A DNA stretch of 34,609 bases from Candidatus Cloacimonadota bacterium (GCA_030600585.1 JAUVLU010000028.1:1-34609), one strand, 5' to 3'. Numbered from the stretch's first letter, positions 22,686 to 31,494 are shown. The notes: generated by a model not told the origin, from the letters alone. A program made the numbers and translations.

Positions 22686-23714
22686 GTGGAAATATTAATC
22701 GAAGTTATAAAGCACGCATTAATGATCACAGGATTTGTATTCGTAATGATGCTTATAATCGAGTATATCAATGTTCAGACAAAAGGATTGTGGCAGCATA
22801 ATCTTGCTAAATCCAAATGGAAACAATATTTTTTGGCAGCATTTTTGGGTGCAATTCCGGGATGTCTGGGAGCTTTTACAGCAGTTACATTATTTTCTCA
22901 TCGAATTATTTCCTTCGGTGCGGTAGTAACTGCTATGATCGCAACCAGCGGAGACGAAGCCTTTGTAATGCTGGCTATGTTCCCGCAAAAAGCAATTCTT
23001 CTCACAGCTATCATTTTTGTAATTGGAATTATTGCCGGATTCATCACAGACAAATTTGTCTCGCAGAAATATTTTGAAATAAAATTTTCCAACAATAAAT
23101 TTCCCTTACACGAAGAAGAAAAATGTGACTGTTTTCCGCATAAAAACCTTTTTTCTAATTTCAAAAAAACATCGATTCCACGAATATTAATGCTCATCAT
23201 TATTAGTTTTTTTCTATTGGGAACAATTTCCGGTGAGATCGGACCGGAAAAATGGAACTGGATAAGAATAACAATAATGCTTACTTCACTTGTGGCATTA
23301 CTTATCGTTATCACCGTTCCAGAGCATTTTTTGAAAGAACACCTCTGGGAACATATTGTCAAAGTTCATATTTACAAAATTTTCCTCTGGACTTTTGGAA
23401 CATTACTCGCAGTTAATATTCTGCTTCAGTTCATTGATATTAACAGTTGGATAGCGAATAATATATTTGTTGTTTTGGCTATTGCACTTATGATCGGCAT
23501 AATTCCCGAATCAGGACCGCACTTTGTTTTTGTTACTTTATTTGCATCAGGAACAATTCCATTCAGCATCTTGCTGGCAAGCTCGATCGTGCAGGATGGA
23601 CACGGTATGCTTCCGATGCTGGCAGAATCCAAACGAGGATTTATTACAGTGAAAGCGGTTAATATTATTTTTGGTGCGATAGTAGGGATAATTGGTTTAT
23701 TGACAGGGTTTTAA
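22686..23714 (+). CDS. Putative 10-TM heavy-metal exporter / manganese transporter (ArsP_2-like)
   Basis: The 342-residue polytopic protein starts with GTG, with AAGG upstream. It has about ten hydrophobic helices split by a cytoplasmic loop (about 120-160, which includes EEEKCDCFPHKN, a possible metal-binding patch). The motif LGAIPGCLGAF and, in the second half, GIIPESGPHFVFVTLFA with IVQDGHG are characteristic of the family known as putative manganese transporter or heavy-metal exporter (PF11449). The inverted GxIPGCxGAF and GIIPESGPH halves suggest internal duplication. Substrate is not proven. It is followed by repeats. Confidence 0.85.
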   Translation: MEILIEVIKHALMITGFVFVMMLIIEYINVQTKGLWQHNLAKSKWKQYFLAAFLGAIPGCLGAFTAVTLFSHRIISFGAVVTAMIATSGDEAFVMLAMFPQKAILLTAIIFVIGIIAGFITDKFVSQKYFEIKFSNNKFPLHEEEKCDCFPHKNLFSNFKKTSIPRILMLIIISFFLLGTISGEIGPEKWNWIRITIMLTSLVALLIVITVPEHFLKEHLWEHIVKVHIYKIFLWTFGTLLAVNILLQFIDINSWIANNIFVVLAIALMIGIIPESGPHFVFVTLFASGTIPFSILLASSIVQDGHGMLPMLAESKRGFITVKAVNIIFGAIVGIIGLLTGF

Positions 23715-23718
23715 CAAA

Positions 23719-23959
23719 AACCCACGAAAGGCACTAAAAACACGAAAAAGAATAAGTTTAACTTTTGCGCTATTTCGTGTACACTAAAGGTTTACCAGCC
23801 TTTGGCTGGCGCATAAATGTTTAGCGGGTATCACTGGTTGCCAAGCCCCAGCCTGGCAACCCATTTATGTATCCAAGCTGGGGCTTGGATACAAGAATAT
23901 GAACCACAGATAAAAGATAATTAAAAATATCATTATCAATCTGTGCAGATCTGTGAGCT
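23719..23959 (+). repeat. Cluster of dispersed palindromic repeats
   Basis: The 263-base gap 23715-23977 is filled by repeats. A CCCACGAAAG...TTTCGTG palindrome covers about 23719-23792, followed by a CCAGCC-TTT-GGCTGG hairpin (23795-23809). A GGTTGCCA...TGGCAACC hairpin (arms 23836-23843 and 23854-23861, AGCCCCAGCC in the loop) and a TGTATCCAAGC-TGGG-GCTTGGATACA hairpin (23868-23893) come next. An ACCACAGAT...ATCTGTG palindrome covers 23901-23959. No gene is seen in it. Confidence 0.8.
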
Positions 23960-23977
23960 ATAAAAAAGGAGAAAATT

Positions 23978-24412
23978 ATGGAATTTAAGAAGTATGCGGA
24001 AAGAGAATTGTCACACGACATCTCTATTCCGTTTATATGGGGAATGTTTATCTTTTTTGTTATTTTTGATATTGCTCTGGAAATTTATCATCAGATTTGT
24101 TTCAGATTGTATAAATTACCGCTTGTAGATAGGAGTAATTATATCAAGATCGATAGGCATAAACTGAACTATTTATCTTTCATGGATAAGATCAGATGTA
24201 TGTATTGCGGTTATGCAAATGGAGTATTGGCGTATGCGGTAAAAATTACGGGTGATACCGAAAAATATTGGTGTGCAATAAAACACGAGAGAGATGATAA
24301 TTTTGCAGAACCTGCTCATCAAAAAGATTTTGTGGAATTTGGAGATGAAGCAGAATTTGTAAATAGATTTCAAAGTGATAACGAAAAGTCATTAACCACA
24401 GATAAAAAATAA
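23978..24412 (+). CDS. Conserved protein of unknown function with C-x2-C motif
   Basis: The 144-residue protein has one hydrophobic stretch (IPFIWGMFIFFVIFDIALEI, about 17-36) that is likely a membrane anchor. It then carries a conserved-looking core with RSNYIKIDRHKLNYL, CMYCGYANGVLAYAVKITGDTEKYWCAIKH and EFGDEAEF. The CMYCGY and YWCAIKH segments suggest a metal site. I recognise this as a widespread uncharacterised family but cannot name it. AAAGGAG precedes the ATG. The last residues (LTTDKK) and the TAA come from a dispersed repeat. Confidence 0.8.
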   Translation: MEFKKYAERELSHDISIPFIWGMFIFFVIFDIALEIYHQICFRLYKLPLVDRSNYIKIDRHKLNYLSFMDKIRCMYCGYANGVLAYAVKITGDTEKYWCAIKHERDDNFAEPAHQKDFVEFGDEAEFVNRFQSDNEKSLTTDKK

Positions 24413-24446
24413 CTAAAAATATCTGTGTCAATCTGTAAATATTTGT
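24394..24446 (+). repeat. ACCACAGAT-type repeat overlapping a gene end
   Basis: AACCACAGATAAAAAATAAC and ATCTGTGTCAATCTG form the left and right halves of an imperfect palindrome similar to 23901-23959. It overlaps the last codons and stop of the preceding gene. Confidence 0.65.
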
Positions 24447-24491
24447 TCCTCCCAAAAGTTTTCGGGATCTTGGGAACATCGATGCAATAGC

Positions 24492-24535
24492 GTTACGAAG
24501 ACAATCTGCAAAAGAGACAGATAAAACTTCGTAAC
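24492..24535 (+). repeat. Hairpin upstream of MFS gene
   Basis: GTTACGAAG (24492-24500) pairs with CTTCGTAAC (24527-24535), with an inner ATCTG/CAGAT pair. The distal end is 18 bases before the MFS ATG, so it may be an RNA hairpin in the leader or another repeat unit. Confidence 0.5.
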
Positions 24536-24553
24536 AAGGTAAATAAAAAAAAT

Positions 24554-25723
24554 ATGAAAAACAAGAAAAAATTTCAGTTTGGGAATGTGATTACAGTTTC
24601 ATTAGCACATCTATCTCACGATATTTATCCTGCCTTTTTAGCTCCGCTTCTTCCTCTTCTCATCTCAAAGTTGGGCATTACGCTTTCTATGGCAGGATTA
24701 TTGGATGTTACCAGAAAACTACCTTCACTTCTCAATCCATTTATAGGTTTGATTGCAGATCGTATTTGTGTGCGATATTTTATTATTCTCACTCCGGCTA
24801 TCACCGGAATCGCTATGAGTCTATTGGGAACAGCTCCCAGTTATCCTATTCTGCTGATTTTATTATTTGTTGCGGGGATCAGCAGCACACTTTTTCATGT
24901 TCCCTCACCTGTTATGATAAAACATGTTTCAGCAGATCAAACAGGCAAAGGCATGAGTTATTATATGCTGGGCGGAGAAATTGCCAGAACTTTGGGACCA
25001 CTTCTAATTACCGCCGCAATTTCATGGTGGGGCTTGGAGGGTTCATGGCGAGTGATGCCATTGGGAATTGCCGCATCCATCATTCTTTACATAAAGCTAA
25101 AAAACATCAGTATTAATAAAGATTTCCATAAAAAGAAAAAAGAGACCGGTGCTAAAGAAACATTTAAAAAATTAATTCCCTTTCTTGTGATAGTTTCGGG
25201 GATCACCATTTTTCGGGCAGCTATGAAATTATCACTCACACTCTATCTTCCCACATTTTTAACAAACCAGGGAAGCAGTTTATGGCTGGCGGGAATATCA
25301 CTTGCAATTCTTCAATTCTCGGGAGCTATCGGAACATTTTTTGCCGGTCCTATTTCAGATAAATTCGGCAGGAAAAACATACTGCTTATCACTTCGATTA
25401 TCAATCCGATCTTAATGTGGATATTTATCTCTGCAAATGGAAGTTTCATGATCCCGCTTCTCATTGTGATGGGATTCTTCCTTTTTGCTTCCGGTCCGGT
25501 ATTGCTGGCACTCGTATTAGATACCGATTCAGAACATCCCGCTTTTATTAATGGAATTTTTATGACGATGAGTTTTGGCATTAGTTCGCTAATGGTTTTA
25601 TTGATAGGATTTTTGGGAGATCGCTTTGGATTGGTAATAACTTATCGGTTTTGCGCCATCATCTCGATTGCTTCGATCCCATTTATTTTAATGCTTCCAA
25701 AAACAGATAAGTCAATTGAATAG
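24554..25723 (+). CDS. MFS transporter, fosmidomycin-resistance (Fsr)-like
   Basis: The 389-residue protein has about 12 hydrophobic helices. The opening VSLAHLSHDIYPAFLAPLLPLL and the LPSLLNPFIGLIADR motif between helices 2 and 3 fit the Fsr group of the major facilitator superfamily, and GPISDKFGRKNILL marks the second-half loop motif. Such proteins export drugs or small acids by proton exchange. The start lies 3 bases after an A-rich run with no clear ribosome site. Substrate is unknown. An AAATCAG/CTGATTT hairpin at 25749-25775 may end the transcript weakly. Confidence 0.85.
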   Translation: MKNKKKFQFGNVITVSLAHLSHDIYPAFLAPLLPLLISKLGITLSMAGLLDVTRKLPSLLNPFIGLIADRICVRYFIILTPAITGIAMSLLGTAPSYPILLILLFVAGISSTLFHVPSPVMIKHVSADQTGKGMSYYMLGGEIARTLGPLLITAAISWWGLEGSWRVMPLGIAASIILYIKLKNISINKDFHKKKKETGAKETFKKLIPFLVIVSGITIFRAAMKLSLTLYLPTFLTNQGSSLWLAGISLAILQFSGAIGTFFAGPISDKFGRKNILLITSIINPILMWIFISANGSFMIPLLIVMGFFLFASGPVLLALVLDTDSEHPAFINGIFMTMSFGISSLMVLLIGFLGDRFGLVITYRFCAIISIASIPFILMLPKTDKSIE

Positions 25724-25800
25724 AAAATTGAAGAATCTTGATGTCTTTAAATCAGAAAAAAAACTTGCTGATTTTACCAATATATAATTTAGAGGTTATC

Positions 25801-25851
25801 ATGAAAAATTTAATGATTAGCCACAGTTATCTTAACGCTACCAAAAAATAA
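25801..25851 (+). CDS. Possible 16-residue leader ORF before NADH-oxidase-like gene
   Basis: MKNLMISHSYLNATKK with AGAGG 6 bases upstream, ending TAA 14 bases before the next ATG. TATAAT is present at 25783-25788 but lacks a spaced -35. This could be a leader peptide or chance; no family resemblance. Confidence 0.25.
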   Translation: MKNLMISHSYLNATKK

Positions 25852-25865
25852 TAAAGGAGTTCAAA

Positions 25866-27221
25866 ATGAATAATTATGATGTAATCATTATCGGTGGAGG
25901 TCCCTCAGGAATCATCACCGGAATAACAGGTAAAAAACAAAATCCCGAAAAACGTTTTTTGCTGATCAAAAAAGAAGAAAAAGGATTAGTCCCATGTGGA
26001 ATCCCTTATATTTTCTACGATCTAAAAGATATTTCTCAGAATGCAATGGGTGCTAAGCCGTTCATTGATGTCGGAGGAGATGTACTAATTGATGAAGTTA
26101 CGGATATCAATATTACCGAGAAGATTTTAGAAACCAAAAATGGGAATAAGCTCCAATATGGAAAACTGGTCTTTGCAACCGGTTCAACACCTATAATTCC
26201 AACCTTCATAAAAGGATACGACTTGGAGGGAGTAGAGTACATTAACAAAGATTATTGGTACATCGATAAGCTAAAAAAGAAAACTGATGAAGCCAAGAAT
26301 ATTGTAGTAATCGGTGGTGGTTTTATTGGTGTGGAAGTTGCTGAACAGCTTGCAAAATTTAAGGATAAAAATGTATCTCTTGTGGAAATGGAAGAGTTCT
26401 GTCTTTATCACGCTTTTTCTAAAGAAGTCGTTGAAAAGGCTGATGAGATCATCCGGAATGCCAATATAAATCTCTACACAAACAACAAAGTTAACGAGAT
26501 AATCGGTGAAAACGGAAAAGTAAAAAGCGTAAAACTTGTGAATGGAAAAGAGCTAAAAGCCGATATCGTGATTGCTGCCGTTGGCTATAAACCAAACACG
26601 AAATTAGCCCAAAAAGCAGGATTAGAGATTAACAGCAATGGAGCAATCAGGTGTGATAATTATTTGCGTACACTAGAAAAAGATGTTTTTGCAGTAGGAG
26701 ATTGTTCGCAAACAATTGGATTTATAACAGGTAGAACAGATAATATTATGCTTGCCTCTACTGCCACTGCTGAAGCAAGAATATTAGGCTATAATCTTTT
26801 TGGGATCAAACTCCTCAGAAATTTTATAGGAACACTTTCTGTTTTTTCTACAGAAATTGGTGGAATGGTTTTCGCTTCAGCAGGTACAATTGAGCAAAGT
26901 GCAAAATACTCAAACATTGAATATGTAACCGGAAAATTTACAGATGTTGATAGACATCCGGGTACATTACAAGGTGCAAAACAATTGATGGTAAAATTGA
27001 TAGTATCTCCCCATACAGGAACAATTATCGGTGGAGAAATGTATGGTGGAAAATCTGTGGGAGAACTTATTAACGTAGTTGGTCTGGCTATTCAAAAAGA
27101 GGTTACTGTTTACGAACTGATCTCTTACCAAATCGGTACGCATCCACTTCTTACTACAGCTCCAACAAAATATGTTCTTATTAAAGCTGCAGAGATGACT
27201 ATAGCACAAATGAATAAATAG
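25866..27221 (+). CDS. NADH-oxidase/CoA-disulfide-reductase-like FAD protein
   Basis: The 451-residue flavoprotein has an N-terminal FAD-binding GxGxxG (VIIIGGGPSGI), a second NAD-binding site (VVIGGGFIGVEVAEQL, about 145-160), the ATGSTPIIP segment, and VFAVGDCSQT (about 276-285) as the second FAD contact. Cys44 in VPCGIPY matches the single redox cysteine of NADH oxidase, NADH peroxidase and CoA-disulfide reductase. Oxygen or disulfide reduction in an anaerobe's oxidative-stress defence is plausible; the substrate cannot be told. AAAGGAG precedes the ATG by 6 bases. Confidence 0.9.
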   Translation: MNNYDVIIIGGGPSGIITGITGKKQNPEKRFLLIKKEEKGLVPCGIPYIFYDLKDISQNAMGAKPFIDVGGDVLIDEVTDINITEKILETKNGNKLQYGKLVFATGSTPIIPTFIKGYDLEGVEYINKDYWYIDKLKKKTDEAKNIVVIGGGFIGVEVAEQLAKFKDKNVSLVEMEEFCLYHAFSKEVVEKADEIIRNANINLYTNNKVNEIIGENGKVKSVKLVNGKELKADIVIAAVGYKPNTKLAQKAGLEINSNGAIRCDNYLRTLEKDVFAVGDCSQTIGFITGRTDNIMLASTATAEARILGYNLFGIKLLRNFIGTLSVFSTEIGGMVFASAGTIEQSAKYSNIEYVTGKFTDVDRHPGTLQGAKQLMVKLIVSPHTGTIIGGEMYGGKSVGELINVVGLAIQKEVTVYELISYQIGTHPLLTTAPTKYVLIKAAEMTIAQMNK

Positions 27222-27232
27222 TACAGGTAGAA

Positions 27233-27325
27233 TCTTGTATCCAAGTCCCAGCTTGAATATGTTCTTAGAATTAACCTTGAAAAGGCTAAACAAGAAGAAA
27301 ATCTGAAAAAAGCCTTTTCAAGGTT
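27233..27325 (+). terminator. Degenerate repeat followed by 15-bp hairpin terminator
   Basis: CTTGTATCCAAG-TCCCAG-CTTGAATAT (27234-27260) is a decayed copy of the CCCCAGC hairpin family. A perfect hairpin follows: AACCTTGAAAAGGCT (27273-27287) and AGCCTTTTCAAGGTT (27311-27325), 15 bp with a 23-base loop, then TTGTATTTG. It likely ends the flavoprotein transcript. Confidence 0.6.
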
Positions 27326-27390
27326 TTGTATTTGCTTACTTTTTTATTGACCTGCATATTTGAACTTATTCTCTGGTCATTGGAGATAAT

Positions 27391-28077
27391 ATGAAAATCA
27401 TTGCAATAATCACCGCCGGTGGTAGCGGGGAAAGAATAAAGAGTGAAAAGAAGAAGCAGTTCATTGAAATAATGAACCGTCCTCTTCTATTCTGGACTAT
27501 AGATAAATTTGCTGATCATCCTGATATTAACCGAATCATTATCACTTTACCTCAAGATGAAATTGAAATTTATAAAACTATTATTGAGAGAGAATACAAT
27601 GGATTTCCCATCTCTATTATTGCCGGCGGGAAGATGCGTCAAGACTCAGTTTATAATGCACTTGCCCTCTGCCCTGAAGATACTGACCTCGTTCTAATTC
27701 ATGACGGTGTACGACCCTTTATTTCGCAAAACAGTATTTCCGGATTGATAAAAAAAGCACAGCAGAAAAAAGCTGTAATCCCTGTAAGCAAAGTAAAAAA
27801 TACAATAAAAAAAATCGAACAAGATAAAGTAATAACAACCGTAACGAGAGAAGATATAATCAATGCATTTACTCCACAGGTTTTTCAATATAAATTAATA
27901 AAACAGTGTCATGACGAAGCAAAAAAAATAGATTTATATTGCACTGATGATGCAGCTTTACTTGAACATTTTGGACACACAGTTTATACTTTGGAATGTT
28001 CTTCACATAATATCAAGATCACAGATCAATTCGATCTGGAAATTGCTAAATTTATAATAAAGAATAACCTTTTATGA
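27391..28077 (+). CDS. ispD: 2-C-methyl-D-erythritol 4-phosphate cytidylyltransferase
   Basis: This enzyme makes CDP-methylerythritol in the MEP route to isoprenoids. The 228-residue protein has the nucleotide-binding start AGGSGERIKSEKKKQFIEI, then LIHDGVRPF, VSKVKNTIKKIE, and TPQVFQYKLI, all in IspD order. The length is normal. GGAG lies 9 bases before the ATG. A candidate TTGCTT...CATATT promoter (27332-27360) is weak. ispF, its usual neighbour, is 2.9 kb downstream with glmS between. Confidence 0.95.
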   Translation: MKIIAIITAGGSGERIKSEKKKQFIEIMNRPLLFWTIDKFADHPDINRIIITLPQDEIEIYKTIIEREYNGFPISIIAGGKMRQDSVYNALALCPEDTDLVLIHDGVRPFISQNSISGLIKKAQQKKAVIPVSKVKNTIKKIEQDKVITTVTREDIINAFTPQVFQYKLIKQCHDEAKKIDLYCTDDAALLEHFGHTVYTLECSSHNIKITDQFDLEIAKFIIKNNLL

Positions 28078-28093
28078 AAAGGTAAATAAAATT

Positions 28094-28234
28094 GGACAGG
28101 ATGAAAATTGAAAAAATAGAGTGAGAGAAAAAAATATGATCTTGTTTATCATGTTGATCCCGTCAGAAAAAATTTAGACAGGATTTACCGGATGGACAGG
28201 ATAAAAAACTGAAAAATAGAGTGAGAGAAAAAAT
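28094..28234 (+). repeat. Direct 40-bp repeat flanking a 26-bp-arm palindrome
   Basis: GGACAGGAT(n7)TGAAAAA...TAGAGTGAGAGAAAAAA occurs at 28094-28134 and again at 28194-28234, exactly 100 bases apart. Between and overlapping the second copy is an imperfect palindrome with arms 28139-28164 and 28177-28202 (ATCTTG.TTATC.... against ...GGATGGACAGGAT). The unit sits 13 bases before the glmS start and precedes its AGGAG site. Confidence 0.65.
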
Positions 28235-28247
28235 TAGGAGAAAATAA

Positions 28248-30965
28248 ATGAGAATGAACAGATTGAAAAATCTGAAAATAACAATATCAATTCCTTTATT
28301 TGGAATTGGTTGTGGAGTACTGGGGTTGAGTATGTTCAAAACAACATTGAAGCTTGGTGAATATGCATCAACTCTATTGAAAGCACTTGAATATCGTGGT
28401 TATGATTCAACCGGAGCAGTGTTCCAAAAAGATAAAATGGAAGTAACCCTGCTCAAAGATGTAGGTGCACCAAGCACTTTGGTAAAAACTTTGGGGATCG
28501 AAAAGGAAGCCGGAAAAATATTTTGCGGACAGGTACGTTGGGCAACTTTTGGAAGTGTAACCAAAAAAAATGCTCAACCACACATTGTTAAATGTAAAAA
28601 TTTTATTTACGGAGCTCATAATGGAAATATCACAAATACCCGCGAACTCAAAAATTTCCTGCTTTCGGAAGGACATAATGTTATTTCTGACAATGATGGA
28701 GAAATGCTTGTTCATATTATTGAGCATTATTTTGAAAATGAACTTAGCAAAATAGAAAGTTCGGAACGTACAAATGAGAAGATCAGAAAGCAATGTATGA
28801 GAAAGGCAATAATCCGCGGAGCCAAAAAAATAGTAGGTTCTTATGCAGCAGTTATTGTAGATCCGGTTACCAAAACAAGTTATGCAATAAAAGCAGGGAG
28901 TAGTTTATATTTTGGCATTGGTTCAATTGATGGGAATCGCTTCGGTCTTGCTTCCTCCGATCTTACTGCAGTCCTCAAATTCACAAAAAAACTTATCAAC
29001 CTTCATGAAGGAGAATGTGTTGAATTCCAAAATGATAATTTCAATGTTTTTGCATTCAGGCACCTTAAAATCAAACGAGCCGGACAAGATGATCTCAATT
29101 ATAAACCGGGAGATACGATCTCAAAAATAGCTGTCCGTTCCAAATTAAGAGCAGAAGACACAGAGCTTTTACCACCTTTTGAGTATTTCATGGAACAGGA
29201 AATCTACGCAGAAACCGAGTCTTCGGGTAAACTTATCAAGCTCTTTAAAGGTGGTTCCAATACCGGTAGAAGAATGCTTGAACTTCTTAAGAAAGAAAAA
29301 ATTCTAATTGTGAAAGAAAAACTGCATAAAGAGATTACAGAAATCGATGATTTCAAAAAACAGCAGAAAATATTCTCAGATTTTGCAAAATCTAAAATTG
29401 CTGAAGAATTTTATGAAAAAGTTAAACAAAATTATACAGCAATTTATAATGAACTTGTAAAAGAAAATTTTAAAAAGAAATACTTTTTCTCCAGTAATAT
29501 GAATTTATTTTTAGAATTAATGAATTCTGAATTTAATAAAAAGCGTCTTCTTCTTGCAAAAGCACTGGATTCAATTTCTGAAATGATAGATGTGAAAGAA
29601 TTTGATGAAAGCGTCATGCATTTTCTATCCATTGCTGAAAACACATTTAAAAAAAATCGTAATATTTATACAATTGCCTGTGGAACTTCTTACCATGCTA
29701 CATTGGTTGCAGCACTATTCTTTAATGAGATAGCCAACATCGAAGTTATTCCCATTTTACCTGGGAATTTCAGAGGTCAATATTCTAAAAGTTTACAAAA
29801 TGATGATGTGATAATTGGTGTTTCACAAAGTGGCGAAACTAAAGATCTTATTGATATCTTTAACGATATCGAGCGTTCTGATCTGGATATTAAGAAAGTT
29901 GTATTAGTGAATAACATGAATTCAACTCTGGGTCAGGAGAAAAGTGATGTTTCTATTCCTATTTCATGTGGTCCCGAAATTGCAGTTCCGGCAACAAAAA
30001 GCTTCATTAATCAAATTACCCTGTTCTATTATTTAGCGGTTAAAATAGCTGAAATGAAGTTAAATAATATCGAGGATAAGAATTCTCCTGAATATTTGAA
30101 ATTGAAGAAAAAAGTTGATTTCCGCCGAAATTCAATAGTGAAGATACCACAATTAATTCAGGAAACTATCCAAACAACAAAAGAGCAGATTGAATTTGTA
30201 GCCGGAAAAATATATATGGAACCTTCAATGCACATTTTGGCAACCAAGATAACCGGAGTAGCCAAAGAAGGCGCACTTAAAATTCGTGAAACTGTATTGA
30301 ATCACACAGAAGGCGGAGAAGCTTCCGAGTTTAAACACGGTCCCAATACTATTTTAGGAAAGAATACCGTTTTTGGAATAAAAAATATCAAAACAATAAT
30401 AAAACATTATAACAAGATCATAGAAGAAATGGAGGCACACTCTGAAGAAAAAAATATCTCCTATAATGAACGAAGAAAGATCACTCTTGCGATAAGTAAT
30501 TATGTTTTTTCAAGATCTTATCCTTTCAATCTTTCACAAAAAGCATTAACACTTTTTAAGGAGATCATTGAAGATTATGACTTCTTTGAAAATGCTTACA
30601 GAAACTATCCGCTTATTTATGTTACGGGACCTGATGAAAGAGATATTAATTTAACAATTTCCCAGATCAATACACATAAGATCCGTGGCGGTGACACATT
30701 CATTATTGCGGAAGAAAATGATAAATTATTAGAAAATGCTCATCTGAATCCGCATGATAAAGGATATTACGGGTGGGGATATATCACCTTGCCCCGAACT
30801 GGTGATTCATTAATGACAACTTTTTCTTCTACTATTGTTCTTCAGTTGTTAGCACTTAAAATGAGTATAAAAAAAATGGAATATCTGGATAGATTAAGCA
30901 TCAAAGACCATGGTGTTCATCCCGATGTGCCGAAAAATGTTTCAAAATCAATTACGGTAGATTAA
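28248..30965 (+). CDS. glmS: Glutamine-fructose-6-phosphate aminotransferase, oversized
   Basis: GlmS makes glucosamine-6-phosphate from fructose-6-phosphate and glutamine, the entry to peptidoglycan and LPS sugars. The 905-residue protein is about 300 longer than usual (about 610). The glutaminase domain has Cys22 in GIGCGVLG (candidate nucleophile), RWATFG, HNGNITN and DNDGEML. The SIS domains show ACGTSYHATL, SQSGETKDL, SFINQ and EFKHGPN, with KSITVD at the end. Insertions of about 120 residues (between EIYAETE and ACGTSY) and about 90 (after EFKHGPNT) explain the length. The start is supported by AGGAGA 6 bases upstream, so the 21 residues before Cys22 are real and must be removed for a normal N-terminal nucleophile. 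Confidence 0.9.
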   Translation: MRMNRLKNLKITISIPLFGIGCGVLGLSMFKTTLKLGEYASTLLKALEYRGYDSTGAVFQKDKMEVTLLKDVGAPSTLVKTLGIEKEAGKIFCGQVRWATFGSVTKKNAQPHIVKCKNFIYGAHNGNITNTRELKNFLLSEGHNVISDNDGEMLVHIIEHYFENELSKIESSERTNEKIRKQCMRKAIIRGAKKIVGSYAAVIVDPVTKTSYAIKAGSSLYFGIGSIDGNRFGLASSDLTAVLKFTKKLINLHEGECVEFQNDNFNVFAFRHLKIKRAGQDDLNYKPGDTISKIAVRSKLRAEDTELLPPFEYFMEQEIYAETESSGKLIKLFKGGSNTGRRMLELLKKEKILIVKEKLHKEITEIDDFKKQQKIFSDFAKSKIAEEFYEKVKQNYTAIYNELVKENFKKKYFFSSNMNLFLELMNSEFNKKRLLLAKALDSISEMIDVKEFDESVMHFLSIAENTFKKNRNIYTIACGTSYHATLVAALFFNEIANIEVIPILPGNFRGQYSKSLQNDDVIIGVSQSGETKDLIDIFNDIERSDLDIKKVVLVNNMNSTLGQEKSDVSIPISCGPEIAVPATKSFINQITLFYYLAVKIAEMKLNNIEDKNSPEYLKLKKKVDFRRNSIVKIPQLIQETIQTTKEQIEFVAGKIYMEPSMHILATKITGVAKEGALKIRETVLNHTEGGEASEFKHGPNTILGKNTVFGIKNIKTIIKHYNKIIEEMEAHSEEKNISYNERRKITLAISNYVFSRSYPFNLSQKALTLFKEIIEDYDFFENAYRNYPLIYVTGPDERDINLTISQINTHKIRGGDTFIIAEENDKLLENAHLNPHDKGYYGWGYITLPRTGDSLMTTFSSTIVLQLLALKMSIKKMEYLDRLSIKDHGVHPDVPKNVSKSITVD

Positions 30966-30995
30966 ACTAATTAATTAAATATGGAGTGTTATAAA

Positions 30996-31469
30996 ATGCG
31001 AATTGGATATGGATATGACGTTCATAAATTAGTAGAAAATCGGAAGCTTATATTGGGTGGAATAGATATCCCTTTTGAAAAAGGATTGCTTGGACATTCC
31101 GATGCAGATGTTCTTGTTCATGCTGTTATTGATGCCACCTTAGGCGCAGTTGCAAAAGGTGATATCGGGCTGCTGTTCCCGGATGCAGATAACAATTACA
31201 AAGATATCGATAGTAGAATATTACTTAGAAAAACTTATGAGATAATGCAAGATTCAGGCTATAAAATTGGAAATATAGATGCAACGATTTGTGCTCAACA
31301 ACCAAAACTGCAAAGCTATATTCCGCAGATGCTTGAGAATCTGGCTTCCGATCTGCAAACCGATATTTACAATATTTCCATTAAAGCAACAACCGAAGAA
31401 GGAATGGGTTTCACCGGCGAAGGGAAAGGTATATCTGCAACTGTTGTTATTCTTTTAGAATCATTATGA
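30996..31469 (+). CDS. ispF: 2-C-methyl-D-erythritol 2,4-cyclodiphosphate synthase
   Basis: This MEP-pathway enzyme cyclises CDP-ME-2-phosphate with loss of CMP. The 157-residue protein has the metal-binding DVH (Asp8, His10 in GYGYDVHKL), [18 protein letters not shown] with the third ligand His, and a late [16 protein letters not shown], normal for IspF. I chose ATG 30996, 9 bases after GGAG, over the ATG at 30981 that carries the ribosome site itself. It follows glmS by 30 bases, so it is likely co-transcribed with it. Confidence 0.95.
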   Translation: MRIGYGYDVHKLVENRKLILGGIDIPFEKGLLGHSDADVLVHAVIDATLGAVAKGDIGLLFPDADNNYKDIDSRILLRKTYEIMQDSGYKIGNIDATICAQQPKLQSYIPQMLENLASDLQTDIYNISIKATTEEGMGFTGEGKGISATVVILLESL

Positions 31470-31494
31470 ATTTGGCTTGACATCGATATGACAA

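Noticed and set aside
22898-23362. 154-residue frame on the minus strand inside the metal-exporter gene
   Set aside because: It runs antisense to a convincing transporter, lacks a ribosome site and shows no family pattern; it is a shadow of the GC-biased third positions.
13379-28234. Insertion sequences or prophage as a source of the repeats
   Set aside because: No transposase, integrase or phage structural gene is seen; repeats are short and non-coding.
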